Shown here piece by piece: positions 23,367 to 30,732 of a stretch of 57,695 bases of DNA; the first letter of the stretch is position 1, and each line of letters begins with the position of its first letter. The stretch comes from Caldilineae bacterium (lineage in GTDB: Bacteria; Chloroflexota; Anaerolineae; JAAEKA01). The stretch is from assembly GCA_020634555.1 (NCBI GenBank), contig JACKBK010000022.1, forward strand, positions 1 to 57,695, in the 5' to 3' direction. The notes under the pieces are model-generated. The model saw only the letters and a list, made by a program, of their open reading frames with translations. It ran no database searches and was not told where the DNA came from. The position numbers and the translations under genes were made by a program.

Positions 23367-24737
23367 ATGGCAACACGACTTTTTGGCACTGATGGCATCC
23401 GCGCTCGCGCGGGCGAGTGGCCGCTCACCCCTGAGTTCACACTGAGACTGGGACGATCGATTGGATTGGCAGCCCGCGCCCGCAGCAACAGCCCGATGGT
23501 CGTCATTGGACGCGACACGCGTCGCTCCGGCTCCATGCTGGAGAGCGCGCTGATCTCGGGCATGTTGGCTGAGGGCGTCGATGTCGTGACGTTGGAGGAG
23601 TTTACGACCCCCGGCGTATCGTTTCTGGCCGCGCAACAGAACGCTACGTTCGGCATCGTGGTATCCGCCTCGCACAATCCCTATTGGGACAACGGCATCA
23701 AGATTTTCGAAGGCATCGGCTTCAAAGCCAGCGACGAGTTGGAGCGAAAGATCGAGGAGACCGCACAAAACGGTATGACGCCGGAACCCACCGGCGACTT
23801 GCCGGGCATGGTGCGCGTCAACCGTGATCTTGGCCAGGCGTATGTGCGCCACTTGATCCAGGCGTTTGGCGGAGAAGGCGCCCTCAAGGGGCTGCGGGTG
23901 GTGTTGGATTGCGCCAACGGTGCAGCCTCCTATCTGGCTCCCGACGTCTTTCGACGCATGGGCGCAGAGGTAATCGCGCTCAACGTCTGGCCCAATGGCG
24001 TCAACATCAACGTTCAATGTGGCACCGAGGGCGATGGACCGCAGCGAGCCGGCCTGGCTGTGATGGCCGCCGGCGCCCACATTGGCTTCGTCTTTGACGG
24101 CGACGCCGACCGCTGCAAGTTCGTCGATGAGATCGGCCAGGAACGTGACGGCGACTACATCCTGGCGCTGTTGGCCCGTGACTTGCTGGCCGAAGGTAGG
24201 CTGCCAGGCAATACCGTGGTGACCACACAGATGGCCAACATCGGCCTCGACCGGTCGCTGCGAGAGATTGGTGTCCGCCTGGAGCGCACCCAGGTGGGCG
24301 ATCGCTGGGTGTCACAGCGGATGCGCGAGGGCGGATTCCTGCTGGGCGGCGAGCAGTCGGGCCACATCATCCTGTTCGAGAACGACCTGACGACCGGCGA
24401 CGGGCTGTTTACCGCCTTACGCATGAGCCAGTTGTTGCTGCGTAAACAGCCGTGCCGCTTCTCGGAACTGGCCGATTCGGTGCTCACCAAGGCGCCGCAG
24501 GTGCTGGTGAAAGCGGCCGTCGCAGCCAAGCCACCGCTGGAGTCGCTGCCCGGCGTGCAAACGCAGATCACCCGCACCAGGTCAGTGTTGGGCGACGATG
24601 CGTTGATCAACGTTCGCTACTCCGGTACGGAGCCAGTGGTGCGGGTCATGCTGCAAGGCAACGGGCAACCGGTTGAGACGCTACACGCCGAAGCGAAGCG
24701 ACTCCTGGAAGCAGTTGTGACGGAGACCGGTAACTGA
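23367..24737 (+). CDS. glmM: Phosphoglucosamine mutase
   Basis: Converts glucosamine-6-phosphate to glucosamine-1-phosphate for peptidoglycan and lipid precursors. In 456 residues: LFGTDGIRARAGEWPLTPE at the start, the phospho-serine loop SASHNPYWDNG (Ser102), the metal loop DGDADRC, the sugar-specific loop GEQSGHIIL, and the phosphate loop RYSGTEPVVRV. The GEQSGH version of the sugar loop favours GlmM over phosphomannomutase. It begins 8 bp after gmd. Confidence 0.93.
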   Translation: MATRLFGTDGIRARAGEWPLTPEFTLRLGRSIGLAARARSNSPMVVIGRDTRRSGSMLESALISGMLAEGVDVVTLEEFTTPGVSFLAAQQNATFGIVVSASHNPYWDNGIKIFEGIGFKASDELERKIEETAQNGMTPEPTGDLPGMVRVNRDLGQAYVRHLIQAFGGEGALKGLRVVLDCANGAASYLAPDVFRRMGAEVIALNVWPNGVNINVQCGTEGDGPQRAGLAVMAAGAHIGFVFDGDADRCKFVDEIGQERDGDYILALLARDLLAEGRLPGNTVVTTQMANIGLDRSLREIGVRLERTQVGDRWVSQRMREGGFLLGGEQSGHIILFENDLTTGDGLFTALRMSQLLLRKQPCRFSELADSVLTKAPQVLVKAAVAAKPPLESLPGVQTQITRTRSVLGDDALINVRYSGTEPVVRVMLQGNGQPVETLHAEAKRLLEAVVTETGN

Positions 24738-24762
24738 TGACCGGCAAAATGGAGACCAACCT

Positions 24763-26199
24763 ATGACAGATATTGTTTTTGGTACTGATGGCTGGCGCGG
24801 CAAGGTGGCCGAGACGTACACCTTTGCCAACGTCCGCCGCTGCGCGCAGGGCTTTGCCGAGTATCTGCGCGATACCTTCAAACCGGCCGAGTTGGCCCGC
24901 GGCGTGGTCATCGGCCACGATAAGCGCTTCTCCGGCCGCGAGTTTGCCCTGGCTGCGGCCGAGGTTATAACGGGTAACGGCATCCCGGTGCATTTTTGCC
25001 AGGGACCGACACCGACTCCCGCCATCTCGTTTCAGGTCGTTCATCTGGGCGCGCTGGGTGCGATCAACATCACCGCCAGCCACAACCCACCGGCCGACAA
25101 TGGCTTCAAGGTGCGCGATCCTCAGGGCGGCGCGATCGACCCAGACGGACTGAAGCGCATCGAGAGCTTTATCCCCTCATCGGTGTCCGGTGTGCGTCGC
25201 ATCCCGGCAGTACAAGCGGAAGCTGTTGACTTGCTACGCTTCTTCGACGCCAAACCGGCCTATCTGGCGCGCATCCGCGAGCTGGTGGATGTGGAGCCGA
25301 TCAAGGACGCCGGGCTGACGGTGGTCTACGACGCGATGTGGGGCAACGGCGCCGGCTGGTTCGACGAGCTGCTGGCCGGCGGCAAGACACGCATCGTCCC
25401 GATCCATGCCGGTACCAATCCCGACTTCCCGGAGATGCAACGGCCAGAGCCGATCCGGCCCAACGTCGATGTCTGTCTGGCAACAGTGGCCGAGGTTGGC
25501 GCGGATGTGGGCATCATCAACGACGGCGACGCCGACCGCATCGGGCTGGCCGACGAGAACGGCCAGTTCATCGATCAACTGCGCGCTTACGGCCTGATGG
25601 CGCTCTACCTGATCACCGTGCGCGGCGACCACCGGCCCATCGTCAAGGCGCTGTCCACGACCGGGATGCTGGAGATCCTGGGCAAGAAGTACGACGTTGA
25701 TGTCCATGAGGTGGGTGTCGGATTCAAGTATGTTGCGCCCAAGATGCTGGAAACTGGCGCGATGATCGGCGGCGAGGAAAGCGGCGGCTACGCCTTTGGC
25801 AGCCACCTGCCGGAGCGCGACGGCATCCTGGCCGCCATGTACGTGCTCGATTTCATGGTACAGACTGGCAAAAAGCCCTCGGAGCTGGTGGAGATGTTGT
25901 TCGAGGAGGTGGGCAACCGCTTCTTCTACAGCCGCGTCGATACCCAGTTTCCGCCCGAGAAGCGGCCGCAGGCCAAGGCGCGGTTGGACGATGTGCGCCC
26001 CGAATCGGTAGCCGGCCTCAAGATCGTCGGCTTCAACGGCATGGACGGCTACAAGTTCTATCTGGAAGACGGCGGCTTTCTGTTGATCCGTTTCAGCGGA
26101 ACCGAGCCGATTATCAGAGTGTACACCGAGACCACCCGTCAGGACCTCGTTCCGGCGCTGCTGGACGGCGGCCTGGAGATCGCCGGGCTGAAAGACTAA
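24763..26199 (+). CDS. Phosphoglucomutase/phosphomannomutase family protein
   Basis: A second alpha-D-phosphohexomutase, 478 residues, only 25 bp after glmM. It has FGTDGWRGKVAETYTF, the phospho-serine loop TASHNPPADNG (Ser106), metal loop NDGDADRIGL, sugar loop GGEESGGYAFG and phosphate loop RFSGTEPIIRV. The EESGG sugar loop points to glucose- or mannose-phosphate. In this operon it could supply mannose-1-phosphate for GDP-mannose or glucose-1-phosphate for glycans. No GDP-mannose pyrophosphorylase gene is in the window. Confidence 0.9.
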   Translation: MTDIVFGTDGWRGKVAETYTFANVRRCAQGFAEYLRDTFKPAELARGVVIGHDKRFSGREFALAAAEVITGNGIPVHFCQGPTPTPAISFQVVHLGALGAINITASHNPPADNGFKVRDPQGGAIDPDGLKRIESFIPSSVSGVRRIPAVQAEAVDLLRFFDAKPAYLARIRELVDVEPIKDAGLTVVYDAMWGNGAGWFDELLAGGKTRIVPIHAGTNPDFPEMQRPEPIRPNVDVCLATVAEVGADVGIINDGDADRIGLADENGQFIDQLRAYGLMALYLITVRGDHRPIVKALSTTGMLEILGKKYDVDVHEVGVGFKYVAPKMLETGAMIGGEESGGYAFGSHLPERDGILAAMYVLDFMVQTGKKPSELVEMLFEEVGNRFFYSRVDTQFPPEKRPQAKARLDDVRPESVAGLKIVGFNGMDGYKFYLEDGGFLLIRFSGTEPIIRVYTETTRQDLVPALLDGGLEIAGLKD

Positions 26200-26203
26200 G
26201 GGG

Positions 26204-26352
26204 TAGACGAGTACACAAGTAGACAAGTATCCAAGAGCGGAGTACAACCTGTCTACCTGTCTACCTGTCTACCTGTCTACTTGTGTACTTGTGTACTCGT
26301 CTACTTGTGTACTCGTCTACTTGTGTACTCGTCTACTTGTGTACTCGTCTAC
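26204..26352. repeat. 8-bp tandem array with inverted left flank upstream of tatD
   Basis: From 26249 to 26352 run 13 back-to-back 8-bp units: four CTGTCTAC, then alternating TTGTGTAC and TCGTCTAC. The left flank at 26204-26230 (GTAGACGAGTACACAAGTAG...) is the reverse complement of the later units, so the whole can fold into a hairpin. The units are open in one frame and give a spurious LCTRLLVY extension to TatD. Confidence 0.9.
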
Positions 26353-26375
26353 CAGCCAGCCAGCTTCGTTTTACC

Positions 26376-27206
26376 ATGTTCATCGACACCCATTGCCACC
26401 TTGACTTCCACCAGTTCGACGCCGATCGCGACGCGGTGGTGGAGCGGGCCGCGGCGGCCGGCGTGGCGCTCATCGTCAACCCGGCCACCGATCTGGCCAG
26501 CAGCCGGCGGGCGATTGACCTGGCGGACCGCCACGATGGCGTGTACGCGCAGGTTGGCGTGCATCCCAACGACGCAGGCGACTTTGGCCCGTCAACCCTG
26601 GCTGAGTTGCGCGCGCTGGCGAGCCATCCCAAGGTGGTCGCGATCGGCGAGATTGGTCTCGACTACTATTGGGACAAGACGCCCAAAGCGCAACAGCAGA
26701 TAGCATTCGAGGCGCAACTCGAGCTGGCCGCCGAACTTGACCTGCCGGTAGTGATCCACTGCCGCGATGCGCACGTTGCTGTGCGTGACACAATGCGCAG
26801 ATGGGTGCCTGGCGCACAGATGCGCCGCGGCCCTGATGCTATCCTAGGCGTGTATCACGCCTATTCCGGCGACCTGGAGATGGCGCACGAAGCGGCTAGC
26901 TGGCGCCTCACGCTATCGCTTGGCGGGCCGGTGACTTTTACCAACGCGCGTGACCTGCACGCGCTGGTGAGCCAGTTGCCGCTGAACCAGATCATGCTGG
27001 AGACCGATGCGCCCTACCTGACGCCACATCCGCATCGCGGCAAGCGCAACGAACCGGCCTACATCCCGCTGATTGCCCAGGCGATTGCTCGTCTACAGCA
27101 AGTTGACGTCGCTCTGGTGGCAAGCAGCACCAGCGTGCTGGCAGGGCAGACCTTCCCGAAGCTGGCCAGGGCAACGGTGGAAACGCCAACGGTTGATGAA
27201 AGGTAA
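26376..27206 (+). CDS. tatD: TatD-family metal-dependent hydrolase
   Basis: A 276-residue amidohydrolase-fold nuclease of the TatD/YchF type, linked in other bacteria to 3'-5' DNA degradation and repair. Metal ligands are seen in FIDTHCHLDF, IGEIGLDYYW, VIHCRDAH and the final ETDAPYLTP. The ATG at 26376 fits the family start; the upstream open frame is only tandem-repeat sequence. No Shine-Dalgarno is visible before it, so it may depend on the repeat region or on coupled transcription. Confidence 0.9.
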   Translation: MFIDTHCHLDFHQFDADRDAVVERAAAAGVALIVNPATDLASSRRAIDLADRHDGVYAQVGVHPNDAGDFGPSTLAELRALASHPKVVAIGEIGLDYYWDKTPKAQQQIAFEAQLELAAELDLPVVIHCRDAHVAVRDTMRRWVPGAQMRRGPDAILGVYHAYSGDLEMAHEAASWRLTLSLGGPVTFTNARDLHALVSQLPLNQIMLETDAPYLTPHPHRGKRNEPAYIPLIAQAIARLQQVDVALVASSTSVLAGQTFPKLARATVETPTVDER

Positions 27207-27229
27207 CTGCTCGGCCAGTACGAGCATCG

Positions 27230-27317
27230 AGACTTCGGAAGTCGCCGCAATACATCGAACGGCACGATTTCCGGTGGACAAGCCGCTTCGATCCTGTACC
27301 GGCGACTTCCGAAGTCT
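27230..27317. mobile_element. 88-bp MITE-like element, copy 1
   Basis: Perfect 18-bp terminal inverted repeats: AGACTTCGGAAGTCGCCG at 27230-27247 and its exact complement at 27300-27317, around a 52-bp centre. Another copy with inverted ends is at 47516-47600, and a variant with direct ends is at 42615-42704. It contains no coding capacity. It lies between tatD and the polyprenyl synthase gene. Confidence 0.8.
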
Positions 27318-27402
27318 TGGACTGAAACAGTTACGATGAAAGTTAACGTTTCACAGTGTCAGCCAGGAAACGCTAATTCCTGGCCAATCGCAGGAGAGAG
27401 TG

Positions 27403-28374
27403 TTGAGCAGCCATCCAACCTTGCTTGACCTGGTAGCGGATGACCTGAAACTGGTCGAGGCAAAAATGCAGGCCACCAACGAGGTCTTTGAACCTCTGGC
27501 CGGCGCGATCAACCTGCTGCTCCACAGCGGGGGCAAGCGTATTCGGCCTGCCCTGGCGCTGCTGGCCGGCCGGTTGTACGCGGCCACCGATCGGGAAAAG
27601 GTCGTGTCGCTGGCCGCCGCAGTGGAGATGCTGCACTCGGCCACACTGGTGCATGATGATGTCATCGACGGGGCGCTGCTGCGGCGCGGCAAGGCGACTT
27701 TGAACGCCGCCTGGAGCCCGGGTGCGACCATTCTGGCCGGCGACTACATCTTCGCCCGGGCGGCCTCCTTCGCCGCCGAAACCGACAACGTGCGCGTCAT
27801 GCGCATCTTCTCCGAAACGCTGATGACCATCTGCGACGGTGAGCTGCGCCAGCTTTACGCCATCGGCAACTGGCACCAGCCGCGAGACGCTTATTACCAG
27901 CGGATCTACGGCAAGACAGCCGCACTGTTTGCCTCGGCTACCGAGTCGGCGGCTGTGCTGGGCGGCGCGCCGGTAGACGAGATTGAGACGCTGCGCGACT
28001 ACGGCTACAAGGTCGGGATGGCGTTCCAGATCATGGACGACATCCTGGACTTTGTGGGCGACTCCTCCACCGTGGGCAAGCCGGTAGGCAACGACCTACG
28101 CCAGGGCACCGTCACACTGCCGGTTTTCCACTTCCTGCAGGATAATCCTGAGGCGCTGGCTGTCATGGAGGCCACCGGCAACGGCCATGCCGGCGCCGAT
28201 CCACTGGGCGAGCTCATCGCGGACATTCGCCGCTCGCCGGCCATCGAAGCGACCCGCCGGGAGGCTGTCGAGTTTGTCGCCGAGGCTAAAGCGCTATTGG
28301 CACGCTGGCCAGACACCATCTATCGCCAGGCCCTGGCTCAGGTGGCCGACTACGTGGTGGCGCGCACCTTTTGA
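27403..28374 (+). CDS. Polyprenyl diphosphate synthase
   Basis: Trans-type isoprenyl chain builder, 323 residues. Both aspartate-rich motifs are intact: DDVID near 85-89 and DDILD near 212-216. GGKRIRPALALLAG lies before them and KTAALFASATESAAVLGG between them. The product chain length cannot be told reliably; octaprenyl/heptaprenyl synthases for quinone side chains look like this. TTG at 27403 is 6 bases after AGGAG; a GTG 3 bases upstream is too close. A small hairpin (CCAGGAA/TTCCTGG, 27363-27383) precedes it. Its stop overlaps the next start (TGATG). Confidence 0.92.
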   Translation: MSSHPTLLDLVADDLKLVEAKMQATNEVFEPLAGAINLLLHSGGKRIRPALALLAGRLYAATDREKVVSLAAAVEMLHSATLVHDDVIDGALLRRGKATLNAAWSPGATILAGDYIFARAASFAAETDNVRVMRIFSETLMTICDGELRQLYAIGNWHQPRDAYYQRIYGKTAALFASATESAAVLGGAPVDEIETLRDYGYKVGMAFQIMDDILDFVGDSSTVGKPVGNDLRQGTVTLPVFHFLQDNPEALAVMEATGNGHAGADPLGELIADIRRSPAIEATRREAVEFVAEAKALLARWPDTIYRQALAQVADYVVARTF

Positions 28375-29414
28375 TGGCTGAACCGGTCGCGTCGCGCGCG
28401 CCCGCCAAAGCTGGCGCTGAATCCTCCCCTCCCGACGTTTCGGTAGTCATCGTCAACTGGAACGTGCGTGACCTGTTGCGTCGCTGTCTGGCATCCATTG
28501 CCAGCAGCGACGAACTGTTTTTGGCGGGCGCAGGCAAATCTGCGGGACGCTGGACCGCCGAGATCATCGTGGTTGACAACGCCTCGAACGACGGCAGCGT
28601 GGCGATGCTGGCTAGCAAGTTTCCCTGGGTGCAGGTGATCGCTAACACGGACAACGCCGGTTTCACCCGTGCCAACAACCAGGGATTGGCGGCCAGCCGC
28701 GGCCGCTTTGTGCTCTTTCTCAACCCCGACACCGAGCTGGCCACGGACGCGCTGGCCGCCATGCTGGCGTTCGTTGAATCCAACCCACCGGTGGGCATTC
28801 TCGGTCCGCAACTGCGCTACGGCGACGGCGCCATGCAATCCTCGCGGCGGCGCTTCCCGACACTGGCGACCTTCTTTGTGGAGAGCACGGTCGTGCAGCA
28901 GTGGTGGCCGCGCAACCAAGTTCTGTCGCGCTACTATGTCCTGGACCGGCCCGACGATGCCATCATTCGGGTCGATTGGGTGGTCGGCGCCTGTATGCTG
29001 GTGCGGCGCGCCGTGCTGAACGAGATCGGCGGCTTCGATGAGGGATTCTTTATGTACTCCGAGGAGCTGGACCTCTGCCGCCGGGCGGTTCAAGCTGGCT
29101 GGCAGGTGGTGTATTTTCCACCCGCGGTGGTGACACACTACGAGGGCAAGTCCAGCGAGCAGGTAGTTGCGGCGCGCCACATCCGCTTCTTCAGTTCGCG
29201 GGTGCGCTACGTGCGCATCTATCACGGCGCTCTGGCCGCGGCGGTGGTACGCGCCTTCCTGCTGTTGACCTTCGTCTACCAGTGGTTTGTCGAGGCCGCC
29301 AAATGGCTGGCCGGGCTGGTCATCCCTTCCCAACGCGGCCAGCGATCCATGCGACGCGAGCGAATGGACGCCTACCGCGCCGTGCTCCGCTCTCGTTTGC
29401 GAAGCCGCCGCTGA
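28374..29414 (+). CDS. Family 2 glycosyltransferase
   Basis: A 346-residue GT-A type transferase. It has VSVVIVNWNVRDLLRRCL, then VDNASNDGSVAML and NNQGLAASRGRFVLFLNPDTEL with the DxD-like metal site. WVVGACMLVRRAVLNEIGGFDEGFFMYSEELDLCRR is a signature of rhamnosyl- or GlcNAc-transferases making cell-surface polysaccharide. A membrane-proximal amphipathic region follows near residue 290. Start overlaps the polyprenyl synthase stop. With the GDP-rhamnose genes upstream, a rhamnosyltransferase is plausible but unproved. Confidence 0.88.
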   Translation: MAEPVASRAPAKAGAESSPPDVSVVIVNWNVRDLLRRCLASIASSDELFLAGAGKSAGRWTAEIIVVDNASNDGSVAMLASKFPWVQVIANTDNAGFTRANNQGLAASRGRFVLFLNPDTELATDALAAMLAFVESNPPVGILGPQLRYGDGAMQSSRRRFPTLATFFVESTVVQQWWPRNQVLSRYYVLDRPDDAIIRVDWVVGACMLVRRAVLNEIGGFDEGFFMYSEELDLCRRAVQAGWQVVYFPPAVVTHYEGKSSEQVVAARHIRFFSSRVRYVRIYHGALAAAVVRAFLLLTFVYQWFVEAAKWLAGLVIPSQRGQRSMRRERMDAYRAVLRSRLRSRR

Positions 29415-29419
29415 AGACT

Positions 29420-29520
29420 CTCCCACTCATACTCTCCCTCATACTCGTACTCCTACTCGAATTCGGACATGTAAGAGTACGAGTAAGAGGAGGAGTATGA
29501 GGAGGAGCATGAGTAGGAAG
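29420..29520. repeat. TACTC-rich inverted repeat, copy 2
   Basis: Left arm CTCATACTCTCCCTCATACT... and right arm GAGTACGAGTAAGAGGAGG... around GAATTCGGACATG. Same family as 10671-10762. It ends next to GGCGTCAGTTTGGAAGG, a word shared with the repeat insert of the methyltransferase gene. Confidence 0.7.
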
Positions 29521-29532
29521 AGGGGCGTCAGT

Positions 29533-29561
29533 TTGGAAGGCGTTTCGTGTTGAGGTAGACT
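29533..29561 (+). promoter_or_regulatory. Promoter of a leaderless GT4 transcript
   Basis: TTGGAA (29533-29538) and TAGACT (29556-29561) separated by 17 bases. The ATG is 7 bases past the -10 box, so the transcript should begin at the start codon. Confidence 0.6.
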
Positions 29562-29568
29562 GCAATCC

Positions 29569-30732
29569 ATGCGCGTGCTATTTGTCACCGGCGAATATCC
29601 ACCCATGCAAGGAGGCGTGGGCGACTACACCTGGAAACTTGGTTCGGCGCTGGCGGCTGAAGGACTTGACGTCCACGTCCTCAGTTCGGAGGACGCGGGG
29701 CCGGCCCATCTGCTGCCTGCCGGCGTCGAGAACGTCTACCCGGTCGTGCGTCGCTGGGGCTGGGGAACAGCGCGCCAGGCCAACATCGTGGTCGCCAACA
29801 CCGCTCCCGACATCGTTCACATCCAGTACCAGTCCGCCGCCTTCGATCTGCATCCGGCCATTAATCTGTTGCCGCGATTGCTGCGCGGCGGGTCGGCCCG
29901 CATTGCCGTCACTTTTCACGACCTGCGGACGCCCTACATTTTCCCCAAGGCCGGCCCACTGCGCTGGCGCGCCGTTTTGACATTGGCGAGGGGCAGCGAT
30001 GCGGCTATCGTCACCAACGCGGAAGACCGTTGGCGTCTGGAGGCCTACCCGGAGTTGAGGCCACGGCTGCACGAGGTGCCCATTGGCGCCAACGTGCTGC
30101 CTGAACTGCCCGACGGCTTCGACCGCGCGGCCCAGCGCGCCCGCTACGGCGTCGGCCCTGACGACCTGCTGCTTTGCTACTTCGGGTTTCTCAACGAGAG
30201 TAAGGGCGGCGAGGAGTTGATGGAAGCAACTGCGCGGCTGGTTAGCGATGGGCTGCCGGCCCATCTACTGATGATCGGCGGCCACGTTGGGTCCAGCGAT
30301 CCTACCAATGCCGCCTATCTTGACCACGTGCGGCAGCGGGTTGCCGAGCTCGGTTTGCAGCAGCGCGTTCATTGGACCGGATTCGTCGGGGCCGATGAGG
30401 TCTCGGCCAACTTTGCCGCGTCCGACATCGCGCTGTTGCCCTACCGGGATGGCGCCAGCTTCCGCCGCGGCAGCCTGATGGCAGCGCTGGCCCACGGAAT
30501 GCCCATCGTCAGCACCACGCCCGCTGTGCCGATACCAGAACTGCGGCACGGTGAAAACATCTGGCTGGCCCGGATGCGTTCACCCGAGGCGCTGGCTGAC
30601 GGGGTGCGCCAGCTATGGCAGAACCAGGAGATGCTGCACCGTTTGCACCGCGATGCAGAAGTGTTGGCGGAGCATTTCTCCTGGGATTCTATTGCCAGCC
30701 AACACATCGAGATCTACCATGGTCTTGGTTGA
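29569..30732 (+). CDS. Family 4 glycosyltransferase
   Basis: A retaining GT-B transferase of 387 residues. The N-terminal acceptor domain has the loop FVTGEYPPMQGGVGDYTWKL. The C-terminal donor domain has CYFGFLNESKGGEELMEA, then WTGFVGADEVSANFAASDIA. The E-x7-E region is modified to GASFRRGSLMAALAHGMPIVST. It probably adds a hexose to a surface polysaccharide or lipid carrier. Its last 14 bp overlap the start of the next membrane protein gene. Confidence 0.87.
   Translation: MRVLFVTGEYPPMQGGVGDYTWKLGSALAAEGLDVHVLSSEDAGPAHLLPAGVENVYPVVRRWGWGTARQANIVVANTAPDIVHIQYQSAAFDLHPAINLLPRLLRGGSARIAVTFHDLRTPYIFPKAGPLRWRAVLTLARGSDAAIVTNAEDRWRLEAYPELRPRLHEVPIGANVLPELPDGFDRAAQRARYGVGPDDLLLCYFGFLNESKGGEELMEATARLVSDGLPAHLLMIGGHVGSSDPTNAAYLDHVRQRVAELGLQQRVHWTGFVGADEVSANFAASDIALLPYRDGASFRRGSLMAALAHGMPIVSTTPAVPIPELRHGENIWLARMRSPEALADGVRQLWQNQEMLHRLHRDAEVLAEHFSWDSIASQHIEIYHGLG

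Noticed and set aside
26249..26352. Regular repeats before tatD resembled a CRISPR array.
   Set aside because: Units are 8 bp with no spacers, and no cas genes are near.
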